Shown: piece after piece, positions 7,076 to 13,994 of the stretch
How the letters are laid out: the number at the start of each line of letters is the position of its first letter
How positions within the stretch are numbered: the stretch's first letter is position 1
Source: JACCUZ01 sp038246575
GTDB taxonomy: Bacteria > Actinomycetota > Actinomycetes > JACCUZ01
Assembly: GCA_038246575.1 (NCBI GenBank)
Contig: JBBRVU010000067.1
Location: 1-19,176, forward strand
Direction: 5' to 3'
Length of the DNA stretch: 19,176 nucleotides
Notes under the pieces: model-generated
The model's input: only the letters and a program-made list of their open reading frames with translations
What the model was told of the DNA's origin: nothing
Database searches by the model: none
Made by a program: the position numbers and the translations under genes

Positions 7076-9728
7076 ACCAGCGCGGTTCGGTGCGCAGCAG
7101 CGCCTCGAGCTCGGCGGCCGACATCGGCTTGCCCATCAGGTAGCCCTGGGCCCGGTCGCAGCCCATCGCTCGCAACGCCGCGAGCTGCTCAGGGGTCTCG
7201 ACCCCCTCGCCGACCACGATGAGGTCGTGGGCGTGCGCCAGGTCGATGACCGCACACACGACCGCGTCGTCCCGCTCGCTGCTGCCGAGCCGGCTCACGA
7301 ACGACCGGTCGATCTTGAGGAACTGCAGGGAGAACCGCTGCAGATAGGCCAGCGCGGAGTAGCCGGTGCCGAAGTCGTCGAGCCCGACGTGGACTCCGAG
7401 CGCGGTCAGCCGGCGGAGCGACTCGGCGACGACGGGGCTGGACGTCAGCAGGCTGCGCTCGGTCAGCTCGACGCGGATCGCCGAGCCGGGGACGCCGTAC
7501 CAGGCCAACGCCTTGCGGACCCGGCCGACGAAGCCGGGGTCCTCGAGGGAGCGAGCCGAGACGTTGGTGCTGACCCGGCGGAGCTCGATCGTCGGGTCGG
7601 CGGCGATGCGGGCGTGCTCGGCGACGACCAGCTCGAACATCCGGGCGTCGACCTCGACGATGAGCCCGGTGTCCTCGGCGACGTCGATGAAGTCGGCGGG
7701 CGGACGCAGCTGCCCGTGCTCGTCGATGACGCGGGCCAGGCCCTCGGCGGCGTGGATGGCGCCGTCCTGGAGGTCGACCATCGGCTGGAAGACCGCCACC
7801 AGCCGGTCGCCGGCGAGCGCATGCCGCAACAGCGAGTCGGCCCGCAGCTTGGACTCGGTGCTCTCCCGCAGCCCGTCGTCGAAGAGCGCGTACTGGTCGC
7901 GTCCGGAGTCCTTGGCCCGGTAGAGAGCGAGGTCGGCCTCCCGGTAGAGGTCGACGTGCGTGCGGTCGGCCGTGGTGGCCAGCGAGACCCCGATGCTGAC
8001 TGTCGCGAACAGCGACTCTGCCGTCGGCCCCAGGTCGTACGGGCGGCGCAACGCGTCGAGCAGTCGCGTCGCGAGAGCATGCACGGACTCCGGGTCCTTC
8101 ATCGCCTCGACGAGCACCACGAACTCGTCACCGCCGATGCGAGCGACGGTCGTGTCGGCGCGGGTGACGTCGCTGATGCGGCCGGCGACCTCGACCAGCA
8201 GCGCGTCTCCGACGAGGTGGCCGAGCGAGTCGTTGACCAGCTTGAAGCGGTCGATGTCCAGCAGCAGCATCGCGCAGGCGCCGCCGGTCCGGTGCAGTCG
8301 CGCCAGCGCCTGGTCGAGGCGGTCGGTGAGCAGCGTGCGGTTGGCCAGCCCGGTCAGCGTGTCCGTCAGCGCGAGCCGCTCGAGCTCGGCCTGCTCGCGC
8401 AGCCGGTCGGAGATGTCCACGGCGTGGGTGATCAGGTACAACGGCTCGTCCCGGAGGCCGCGGGCGACGGCGGTGTTCAGCCACGCCATCACCGTCTGGC
8501 CATCCTTGTGCCGGTAGCGCTTCTGGAAGGACAGGCTCTCCACCTCGTTGCGGCACAGACGCCCGAAGCGGTCCCGGTCGCGCTCGAGGTCGTCCGGGTG
8601 GGTGAGCTCCTCCAGCCGTTGGCCGACCACGTCGGCACGGCTGTAGCCGACCATCTCGAGGAAGGAATCGTTGGCGCGCAGGTAGTGCCCGACCATTCCT
8701 GGGGCCAAGCTGATCATCGTCATGCCGATCGGCGCGTTGTCGAACGCCATCCGGAAATGTTCCTCGCTCGCGGCCAGTCGCGCTGCCGCCTCTGTCTGCT
8801 CGGTGATGTCGGTGAAGGAGTTGACGACGCCGCAGACGTGGCTGCCGTCCAGGCGCGGCACCGAGTTGGCGAGCAGCCACCAGAGGGTCCCCTCGGGGTT
8901 GCGGACGCCGATCACCTGGCCCTTGACCGGCACCCCGGTGAGCAGGACGGTCGTCGAGGGCAGGGTCTCGGCGGCCCGTTCGGTCCCGTCCTCGTGCAGG
9001 AACGTCCAGTCCGACTCGGGTGCCGACGTCCCGACGGAGCCGTCCCAGGTGAACCCGAGCATGGCCTGCGCGCTGGCGTTGGCGTGGACGACCCTGCCCT
9101 GCCCGTCCAGCTCGACGAGCCCCTCGGCCATCACCTCGGTGATGGCCGCGGACCGGGCGACGGTCTCCTGCTCCCGCTGATGGGTTCGTGCTGCGCGCAG
9201 CCGTCCGGCCGCCACCTCGCCGAGCAGGTTCAGCAGTGCGAGGTCCTGCTCGTCGAAACCGTGCGGTCGCGACGACATCGCGGCAATGAGGCCGATCGCC
9301 TGGTCTCCGTCCAGGAGCGGCGCCATGATCGAGGACCTCGTCCGGCTCCGTACGTCGATGGCGTCGTCGGTGCGAGGGTCCGTGGCCGCATCTGTGCACA
9401 GGTGCGGGCGCCGGGACCGGAGGGTCAGGCCAGCCAGGGTCCCCGCCTGCGGGATGCGGTCCCCGACCACGGGGCCGGCAGAGCCGACAACAGCACGCGC
9501 CACGACCTCATCGCCCAGGGGCTCGGCGGCCAGGGCACCTTCAGCGTCAAAGATCGACAGGACTGCCCCGGCCAGCAGCTCGAACACGGCGCTCTGGTCG
9601 AGCGGAGCGCAGGCCAGGTCGCGCTGGGCCACGATGAGCCGCAGCAGCCGCTCCTGATCCGTCCGGGAAGCGCCGTGCTCCTCCACACGTTCCCCCGGCA
9701 CGCTCACTGCTAGTGCATCGGCACCCAT
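7074..9728 (-). CDS. Cyclic-di-GMP signalling protein: GAF-PAS-PAS-GGDEF-EAL
   Basis: An 884-residue cytoplasmic sensor with no membrane span. Approximate domain order: GAF 30-180, PAS 190-310, PAS 320-440, GGDEF 445-610, EAL 620-880. The diguanylate cyclase site RIGGDEF is intact (532-536). The usual RxxD inhibitory site just before it reads RADT, so product inhibition is probably weak or lost. The phosphodiesterase domain opens with EGL rather than EAL (E662 kept). It retains the NVS asparagine, ELTE, DDFGTGYS (D784-D785), the LKID lysine, GEGVE and QGY residues needed for metal binding and catalysis, so both activities look possible. ATG at 9728 has AGGTGA about 8 nt upstream; GTG at 9707 is a weaker alternative. 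It is a single gene, tail-to-tail with the decarboxylase. The ligand of the GAF/PAS region is unknown. Confidence 0.93.
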   Translation of the reverse strand: MGADALAVSVPGERVEEHGASRTDQERLLRLIVAQRDLACAPLDQSAVFELLAGAVLSIFDAEGALAAEPLGDEVVARAVVGSAGPVVGDRIPQAGTLAGLTLRSRRPHLCTDAATDPRTDDAIDVRSRTRSSIMAPLLDGDQAIGLIAAMSSRPHGFDEQDLALLNLLGEVAAGRLRAARTHQREQETVARSAAITEVMAEGLVELDGQGRVVHANASAQAMLGFTWDGSVGTSAPESDWTFLHEDGTERAAETLPSTTVLLTGVPVKGQVIGVRNPEGTLWWLLANSVPRLDGSHVCGVVNSFTDITEQTEAAARLAASEEHFRMAFDNAPIGMTMISLAPGMVGHYLRANDSFLEMVGYSRADVVGQRLEELTHPDDLERDRDRFGRLCRNEVESLSFQKRYRHKDGQTVMAWLNTAVARGLRDEPLYLITHAVDISDRLREQAELERLALTDTLTGLANRTLLTDRLDQALARLHRTGGACAMLLLDIDRFKLVNDSLGHLVGDALLVEVAGRISDVTRADTTVARIGGDEFVVLVEAMKDPESVHALATRLLDALRRPYDLGPTAESLFATVSIGVSLATTADRTHVDLYREADLALYRAKDSGRDQYALFDDGLRESTESKLRADSLLRHALAGDRLVAVFQPMVDLQDGAIHAAEGLARVIDEHGQLRPPADFIDVAEDTGLIVEVDARMFELVVAEHARIAADPTIELRRVSTNVSARSLEDPGFVGRVRKALAWYGVPGSAIRVELTERSLLTSSPVVAESLRRLTALGVHVGLDDFGTGYSALAYLQRFSLQFLKIDRSFVSRLGSSERDDAVVCAVIDLAHAHDLIVVGEGVETPEQLAALRAMGCDRAQGYLMGKPMSAAELEALLRTEPRW

Positions 9729-9772
9729 CCACAGTCACCTGAGTGGCGTAGTCCCGGCGTCCTTGCGCGATC

Positions 9773-9991
9773 GTGGCGATGTTCCACGTCATGGCGTGGG
9801 GACTGCCGTGCGCCGTGCTGATGGTCGGTGCGTCGCTCGTGCTGCCGGACCGGTTCATGACACCGGGGCCGCCGACCGCCTGGCCGGTTGCCGGTGTCGC
9901 CGCAGGGATCGCGCTTTGGCGGGCCGAACCGGCGCCGGGTAACCTTCTCGACGCGGTCGGCCATGGTCGAGCGCGGGGAGGCGTCGCCTAG
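9773..9991 (+). pseudogene. Possible N-terminal remnant of a membrane sensor gene (MASE1-like), low confidence
   Basis: The 248 bp between the GGDEF-EAL gene and the tRNA contain a short frame (GTG at 9773) with strong G/C third-position bias. Its product has a hydrophobic N-terminal segment followed by PTAWPVAGVAAGIALW, which resembles the WPxAGxAxAxLL signature of MASE1-type membrane sensor domains. After that the frame becomes Arg/Gly-rich and ends at a TAG inside the tRNA-Ser gene. There is no ribosome site. It could be the truncated start of a lost sensor gene, or simply a chance frame in G+C-rich DNA. Nothing else recognisable lies in this gap. Confidence 0.25.
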
Positions 9992-10067
9992 TCCGGTCTA
10001 TGGCGCCGCACTGCTAATGCGGTTTGGGGCTTCAACCCCATCGAGGGTTCAAATCCCTCCGCCTCCG
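9977..10067 (+). tRNA. tRNA-Ser(GCU)
   Basis: A complete 91-nt class II tRNA. The acceptor stem GGAGGCG (9977-9983) pairs with CGCCTCC (10060-10066), with discriminator G at 10067. A GCC/GGC D-stem is present. The anticodon stem CCGCA/TGCGG encloses the loop CTGCTAA with anticodon GCT at 10013-10015. A long variable arm (GGGG/CCCC) and a T-arm GAGGG-TTCAAAT-CCCTC follow. CCA is not encoded. The anticodon reads AGC and AGU serine codons. No integrase or repeated 3' end was found nearby, so there is no sign of an integrated element. Confidence 0.96.
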
Positions 10068-10118
10068 CCCACTGGTGCAGTTATCGTCGCGGGCGTGGGT
10101 GACGTCACGGGGGACGCG

Positions 10119-10892
10119 ATGCGGGGAGCCCGGTTCGAGCACGCCGACCTGACCGGGGCGAGCTTCGAGCGGGTAGACCTGAGCCACGCCGACTTCCGCT
10201 CCGTGGACCTGACCGGTGCTCGGTTGCGCTCCGTGGACATCAGGGACGTCGTGATGCGCGGGGTCGAGCTGGTCGACGTGGACATCACCGGCGACCTGCA
10301 GAACGTCACGATCAACGGTGTCGACATCGCGCCGCTGGTCGAGGCCGAGCTCAACCGGCGCCACCCGGAGCGGGCCAAGATGCGCCCCACCGACCCGGTC
10401 GGCTTCCGGGAGGCGTGGGACGTGGTCGAACGGCTCTGGGCCGACACCGTCGAGCGGGCCCGCAGGATGGACCCCGACCTGCTGCACGCGTCGGTCGACG
10501 GTGAGTGGTCGCTCATCGAGACCCTGCGCCACCTGACGTTCGCCACCGACTCCTGGGTGCGGCGAGCGATCCTCGGCGACCCGAGGCCCTGGGATCCGCT
10601 GGATCTGCCGTGGGACGAGATGCCGGACACCCCTGGCGTGCCCCGCGACCGGGACGTACGTCCGTCGCTCGACGAGGCGCTTGCGCTGCGCCACGACCGG
10701 ATGGCCACCGTCCGAGAGGTCATCGACGGGTTGACCGACGAGGCCCTCGGCCGGGACACCGCGCCGGTCGAAGGACCCGGCTGGCCGGCGCCGCGAAGCT
10801 ATCCGGTGCGCGAGTGCCTGCTGATCATCCTCAACGAGGAGTGGGAGCACCGGCGCTACGCCGAGCGTGATCTCGACGCGCTCAACTCGTAG
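10119..10892 (+). CDS. Pentapeptide-repeat / DinB-like four-helix fusion protein
   Basis: A 257-residue cytoplasmic protein. Residues 1-65 are about twelve pentapeptide repeats (ARFEH-ADLTG-ASFER-VDLSH-style), forming a short right-handed beta-helix. A linker NGVDIAPLVEAELNRRHPERAK leads into a DinB/maleylpyruvate-isomerase-like four-helix domain, with a conserved His in LRHLTFATDSW and the C-terminal EWEHRRYAERDLDAL segment. Such fusions are widespread in actinobacteria but their function is not established; DinB-like domains often bind a metal and some act with mycothiol or bacillithiol. ATG at 10119 follows GGGGGA about 5 nt upstream. GTG at 10095 (265 residues, no ribosome site) is the alternative. 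It begins 51 bp after the tRNA and overlaps the convergent PAP2 gene by 11 bp at the 3' end. Confidence 0.82.
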   Translation: MRGARFEHADLTGASFERVDLSHADFRSVDLTGARLRSVDIRDVVMRGVELVDVDITGDLQNVTINGVDIAPLVEAELNRRHPERAKMRPTDPVGFREAWDVVERLWADTVERARRMDPDLLHASVDGEWSLIETLRHLTFATDSWVRRAILGDPRPWDPLDLPWDEMPDTPGVPRDRDVRPSLDEALALRHDRMATVREVIDGLTDEALGRDTAPVEGPGWPAPRSYPVRECLLIILNEEWEHRRYAERDLDALNS

Positions 10893-11859
10893 CGGCTGCC
10901 GCCTCCGCGGCCTCGTCCTCGTCGTCGGCCGGGGTTGTGACCCGGGGCGCGATCCGGTGCATGAAGGCGAGCAGCGCGCCCATCAGCGCGGCGGCTGTGC
11001 CGGCGATCGCGGCCGCGCCGGCGCCATAGGCCAGCACCTGCGCCGCCGTCCCGTAGGTGTCGAGCTGCGTCGTGACGACGATGCCGCTCAGCAGGCCACC
11101 GAAGGCCAGCAGGTACGCGGCAGCGCTCGCCAGTCGGCGCACGGCGCGCCGGTGCAGGCCAGGGTTCGGCTCGACCAACCCCGCTGCATCGGCGTCAGCG
11201 CTGTCGCTGGTTGCGGCAACCTCGTCGCTGCGATGGTGGGCGATCAGGGCGGCCCCGACCAATGACGCCCAGAAGCCGACGACGAAGAACGCCGCGAGCG
11301 AGTCGCTCGGCCGGTGCCAGCCGGCTGACAGCGTCGCCACCGCGGCCACCGACGCGTACAGCACGCCGAAGCCCGCGACGGCGGCCCGCAGCCGCACCGG
11401 CAGCACCATCACCAGGGCCACGGCCACCGAGAACGCCACGGTGCTGTGCCCGCTGGGCATGCTGTTGAGCGTGGACGGGGTCGACTCGTACAGGCCCAGG
11501 TCCGGGCGTTCGAGCACGAACCGCTTGAGCACCTGGCTCGAGCCGTTGGCCCCGAGAAGCACCACGACCGCGCCCAGCGCCAGCTCGCGACGCAGCCGGA
11601 CCAGGGCGATCAGGGCGATCACGATGACGGCACCGAGCAGCGACGCGACCGACACGACGTCCAGCAGTCGCTCGATCGCGATGGTCACGCTCGACCGGCT
11701 GTCCACCGCCCCGCGCAGCGAGGCGCCGTCGAGCAGCCGGCCGCGGGTGGTGTGCACCGCAACCTCGTAGGTCAGGACGAACATGGCAGCGCAGAGCACG
11801 GCGAGGAACGTCAGCCAACTGGCCGCACGGGTCGCTCGGCTGGGGTTGAACGCGGTCAC
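10882..11859 (-). CDS. PAP2-family membrane phosphatase
   Basis: A 325-residue multi-spanning membrane protein with type 2 phosphatidic-acid phosphatase motifs: KRFVLERPD (112-120), NSMPSGHST (132-140) and SAGWHRPSD (178-186), giving the PSGH histidine plus the nucleophilic H182 and charge-relay D186. The usual Arg of the third motif is replaced in the SAGWH form, a common variant in actinobacterial homologues. About six helices surround these motifs, then two more C-terminal helices (about 235-295) and an acidic Ala/Glu tail. The family dephosphorylates lipid phosphates or undecaprenyl pyrophosphate on the outer face of the membrane; the substrate here is unknown. The GTG at 11859 lies 10 bp after the LacI-type gene stop, so it is probably cotranscribed with the regulator. 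The 3' end overlaps the convergent DinB gene by 11 bp. Confidence 0.87.
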   Translation of the reverse strand: MTAFNPSRATRAASWLTFLAVLCAAMFVLTYEVAVHTTRGRLLDGASLRGAVDSRSSVTIAIERLLDVVSVASLLGAVIVIALIALVRLRRELALGAVVVLLGANGSSQVLKRFVLERPDLGLYESTPSTLNSMPSGHSTVAFSVAVALVMVLPVRLRAAVAGFGVLYASVAAVATLSAGWHRPSDSLAAFFVVGFWASLVGAALIAHHRSDEVAATSDSADADAAGLVEPNPGLHRRAVRRLASAAAYLLAFGGLLSGIVVTTQLDTYGTAAQVLAYGAGAAAIAGTAAALMGALLAFMHRIAPRVTTPADDEDEAAEAAAATS

Positions 11860-11869
11860 GACGTCTCGT

Positions 11870-12904
11870 CTACCCGCTCGCGACGAGCGACCGAGGCGGC
11901 GCCGTCGACATCCGGTCGGCCAGGGTGAGGGGCAGCAGGATCGACCGCGGGTGCCGGGTCGGGTCGGCCAGGCCCTCGACGAGCATCCGCGCCGCCTCCG
12001 CCCCGACCTCGTAGTGCGGCACCCGCACCGATGTCAGCGGCGGTCGCAGCTTGTCGATGAAGGGCATGTCGTTGAAGCCGATGACGCTGAGGTCGCCCGG
12101 GCAGGAGATGCCGCGCTCCTCGAACACGTCGTAGCAGCCGAGGGCGAGCAGGTCGTTGCCTGCGAGGACCGCGGTGAAGGCGATGCTGGCGTCGAGCAGC
12201 TCGCGCAGGTGCCGGGCCCCCTCCTGCTCGCTCCACGCGTCGCACGCCGCCACCAGGGCGGGGTCGTCGTCGAGGCCGTGGTCGCGCAGCGCCTGCAGGA
12301 ACGCTCGGTGCCGCACGACACCGGTCGAGGTGTTCTGCGGCCCGGCCAGGTGCGCGATGCGCCGGTGGCCGAGGGCCGCCAGGTGGGCCACGGCCATCGC
12401 GACCCCAGTGGCGTCGTCGGCAGTGACCGAGGGGATGTCGCCGTTGGCCGTACGCCGGTTGATGAGCACCATGCGTACGCCGTCGGCGCGCAGCGTCTCC
12501 AGCAACGGGTGCTGCAGTCGCGCCGTCGCGATGATGAGCCCCTCGACCTGCCGAGAGCGCAGGGCCTCGATCTGCGACTCCTCGCGGGCCGGATCGTTGT
12601 CGGTGTTGACCAGCCAGGCGTTGTAGCCCGCCGGGCCGAGGACGTCCTCGATGCCGCGCACGATCGGCGGGAACAGCGGGTTGGTCAGGTCGGGGATCAC
12701 CAGGCCGACCGTGGTGGAGCGCGCCGTCTTGAGGCTGCGCGCGATCGGGTTGGGGCGGTAGCCGAGCCTCTCGGCGACCAGCGCGACCCGGCTCGCGGTC
12801 TCGCCGTTGACCAGCGACCGGGTGGCGGGGTTCAGCGCCCGGGATGCCGTGGCCGGGTGGACGCCGGCCTCCCGGGCGACGTCCCGCAGTGTGGTCGGTC
12901 GCAC
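11870..12904 (-). CDS. LacI-family transcriptional regulator
   Basis: A 344-residue regulator with the full LacI layout. An N-terminal helix-turn-helix (TLRDVAREAGVHPATASRAL, residues 5-24) is followed by a hinge helix with PNPIARSLK (51-59), whose leucine inserts at the central CpG of the operator. A periplasmic-binding-protein-like effector domain starting TVGLVIPDLTNPLFP runs to the end. The effector cannot be named; family members usually sense sugars or nucleosides. GTG at 12904 is the only sensible start. It has no ribosome site, but a TACGCT element 6 nt upstream would suit a leaderless transcript. It sits 26 bp after the NMT1-like gene and 10 bp before the PAP2 gene. Two LacI-type operators in the nearby divergent promoter region (13862-13957) make it the obvious regulator of the liv operon and of its own gene group. 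Confidence 0.93.
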   Translation of the reverse strand: MRPTTLRDVAREAGVHPATASRALNPATRSLVNGETASRVALVAERLGYRPNPIARSLKTARSTTVGLVIPDLTNPLFPPIVRGIEDVLGPAGYNAWLVNTDNDPAREESQIEALRSRQVEGLIIATARLQHPLLETLRADGVRMVLINRRTANGDIPSVTADDATGVAMAVAHLAALGHRRIAHLAGPQNTSTGVVRHRAFLQALRDHGLDDDPALVAACDAWSEQEGARHLRELLDASIAFTAVLAGNDLLALGCYDVFEERGISCPGDLSVIGFNDMPFIDKLRPPLTSVRVPHYEVGAEAARMLVEGLADPTRHPRSILLPLTLADRMSTAPPRSLVASG

Positions 12905-12930
12905 GGCAGCAGCGTAGTGGCGCTGACCCC

Positions 12931-13845
12931 TCAGGAGCGCGTCTCGTCCACCAGGCCGTTGCCGGGCTCAGTGGCGCCGGCCAGCGGGTCGGCGGAGCCG
13001 CCGGTCATGTGCCGTCGCCGGAGCGCGATCACCGACTCCAACGCGGCCCGGTCCACCGCCAGGTCGGGCACCAGGCCGCCGTCCGGGTCGGCGAGCGCGT
13101 CGACGTACCTCGCGGCGAGGTGGGGCGGCAGCCCCGTGGCCTCGGTCTCGGCCAGCGCCACGTCGCGGGCCCGACCGGACAGCACCTCCGCCGCGGTCTC
13201 GCGCAGCGCGGCGGCGAGCGACCTGACCGCCGGGGTCGGCCCGCCCTGGACCGCGAGGACCGTCCCGAGGTACGGCGCGGCCACCTCCGTCACGGCGGCC
13301 AGCCGGACGAGGCCGGCGTCCTCGGCGCGCAGGTCGTTGCCCGCGTTGAGCATGGTGGCGGCGCAGCGGCCCTCGAGGAGGGCCGTCAGCCGCAGGGGCG
13401 TGGACCCGAGCTCGACCAGCTCGTAGTCGACCCCGGCAGTGAGCCCGGAGCGGGCGAGGATCTCGAACAGCGCCAGCGCGAACCCCGACGCCGCCACGTC
13501 CACGCCGAGCACCCTGCCCCGCAGGTCGGACACCGACGCCGTCCCGGGGCGCGCGTACAGGGCGAGTCCCATCCCGCGGTCGATGCCGGCGACGATGCGG
13601 ACGTCCCGCGTCCCCCCGAGCGGGTTGTCCGGCAGGAAGCGGTAGGCCACGACGTTGTCCGGGCTGGTCAGCGCCGCGTCGAGCGACCCGTCCTCGAGGG
13701 CTCGGAACTGCGCGGGCGACGAGGTCGCCGGCACCTCGCGCACCGCCACCCCGTGGGCCGCCAGGACCCCGGTGCGGTCGGCCACCCGCAGCAGCACCGA
13801 CGGGGAGAACGAGCCGACGGCGAGGGGGACGGGGGAGGACGTCAT
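12931..13845 (-). CDS. NMT1/THI5-like substrate-binding-domain protein lacking a signal peptide
   Basis: A 304-residue protein with a type 2 periplasmic-binding fold of the NMT1/SsuA-like group. It shows PLAVGSFSPSVLLRVADRTG near the start, an ALTSPDNVVAYRF segment, GRVLGVDVAASGFALALFEIL (domain crossover) and LLEGRCAATMLNAGND. The protein starts directly with the first beta-strand: there is no signal peptide, lipobox or membrane span, and no matching permease or ATPase beside it, so it is predicted to be cytoplasmic. ATG at 13845 has no ribosome site, but a TAGGCT (TAnnnT) element ends 8 nt before it, consistent with a leaderless mRNA. A LacI-type operator copy lies 17-31 nt upstream. It is first in a group with the LacI regulator and the PAP2 gene, and divergent from livK. 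Possible roles are an enzyme on this fold or a small-molecule binder linked to the transported compound; neither is shown. Confidence 0.8.
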   Translation of the reverse strand: MTSSPVPLAVGSFSPSVLLRVADRTGVLAAHGVAVREVPATSSPAQFRALEDGSLDAALTSPDNVVAYRFLPDNPLGGTRDVRIVAGIDRGMGLALYARPGTASVSDLRGRVLGVDVAASGFALALFEILARSGLTAGVDYELVELGSTPLRLTALLEGRCAATMLNAGNDLRAEDAGLVRLAAVTEVAAPYLGTVLAVQGGPTPAVRSLAAALRETAAEVLSGRARDVALAETEATGLPPHLAARYVDALADPDGGLVPDLAVDRAALESVIALRRRHMTGGSADPLAGATEPGNGLVDETRS

Positions 13846-13861
13846 GGCGGAGAAGCCTACT

Positions 13862-13876
13862 CACAAACGATTGCTG
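13862..13876. promoter_or_regulatory. Second, imperfect LacI-type operator in front of the NMT1-like gene
   Basis: CACAAACGATTGCT (13862-13875) matches the perfect operator core CGCAATCGATTGCG at 11 of 14 positions, including the central CG and one complete half-site (CGATTGC). Its centre is 81 bp from that of the perfect operator. It lies 17-31 nt upstream of the ATG at 13845, just before a TAGGCT -10-like element, where a bound repressor would block the divergent minus-strand group. Confidence 0.6.
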
Positions 13877-13904
13877 TTCCGGGGGGTCAACACCGCGGAA
13901 ACCC

Positions 13905-13934
13905 TTGACAGCCCCCGCCGTCGCTCACCATGAT
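13905..13934 (+). promoter_or_regulatory. Probable sigma-70-type promoter of the liv operon
   Basis: A perfect -35 hexamer TTGACA at 13905-13910 is followed by an 18-nt spacer and CATGAT at 13929-13934 (4 of 6 matches to TATAAT, with the conserved second A and final T). The predicted start of transcription falls at about 13941, at the edge of the palindromic operator, leaving a leader of about 54 nt before livK. Confidence 0.6.
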
Positions 13935-13941
13935 GCGAGGG

Positions 13942-13957
13942 TCGCAATCGATTGCGA
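13942..13957. promoter_or_regulatory. Perfect 16-bp palindromic LacI-family operator
   Basis: TCGCAATCGATTGCGA is identical to its own reverse complement and has the AATCGATT-type core with central CG that is characteristic of LacI/GalR-family operators. It lies at about +1 to +17 relative to the promoter predicted at 13905-13934, so binding there would repress livK transcription. The LacI-family gene at 11870-12904 is the likely source of the repressor. Confidence 0.8.
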
Positions 13958-13994
13958 TGACCGGTCTCCGATCGGTGCCACCCCAGGAGGGCGC

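Noticed and set aside
7227..9713. Very long open frame on the plus strand opposite the GGDEF-EAL gene
   Set aside because: It is the antisense shadow of a clearly coding high-GC gene; its product is Arg/Gly/Val-rich with no recognisable domain.
9977..10119. tRNA-Ser as an integration site of a mobile element
   Set aside because: No integrase, no direct repeat of the tRNA 3' end and no foreign-looking genes on either side.
13958..13994. Riboswitch or attenuator in the livK leader
   Set aside because: The leader after the operator is only about 37 nt and shows no structured element besides the ribosome site.
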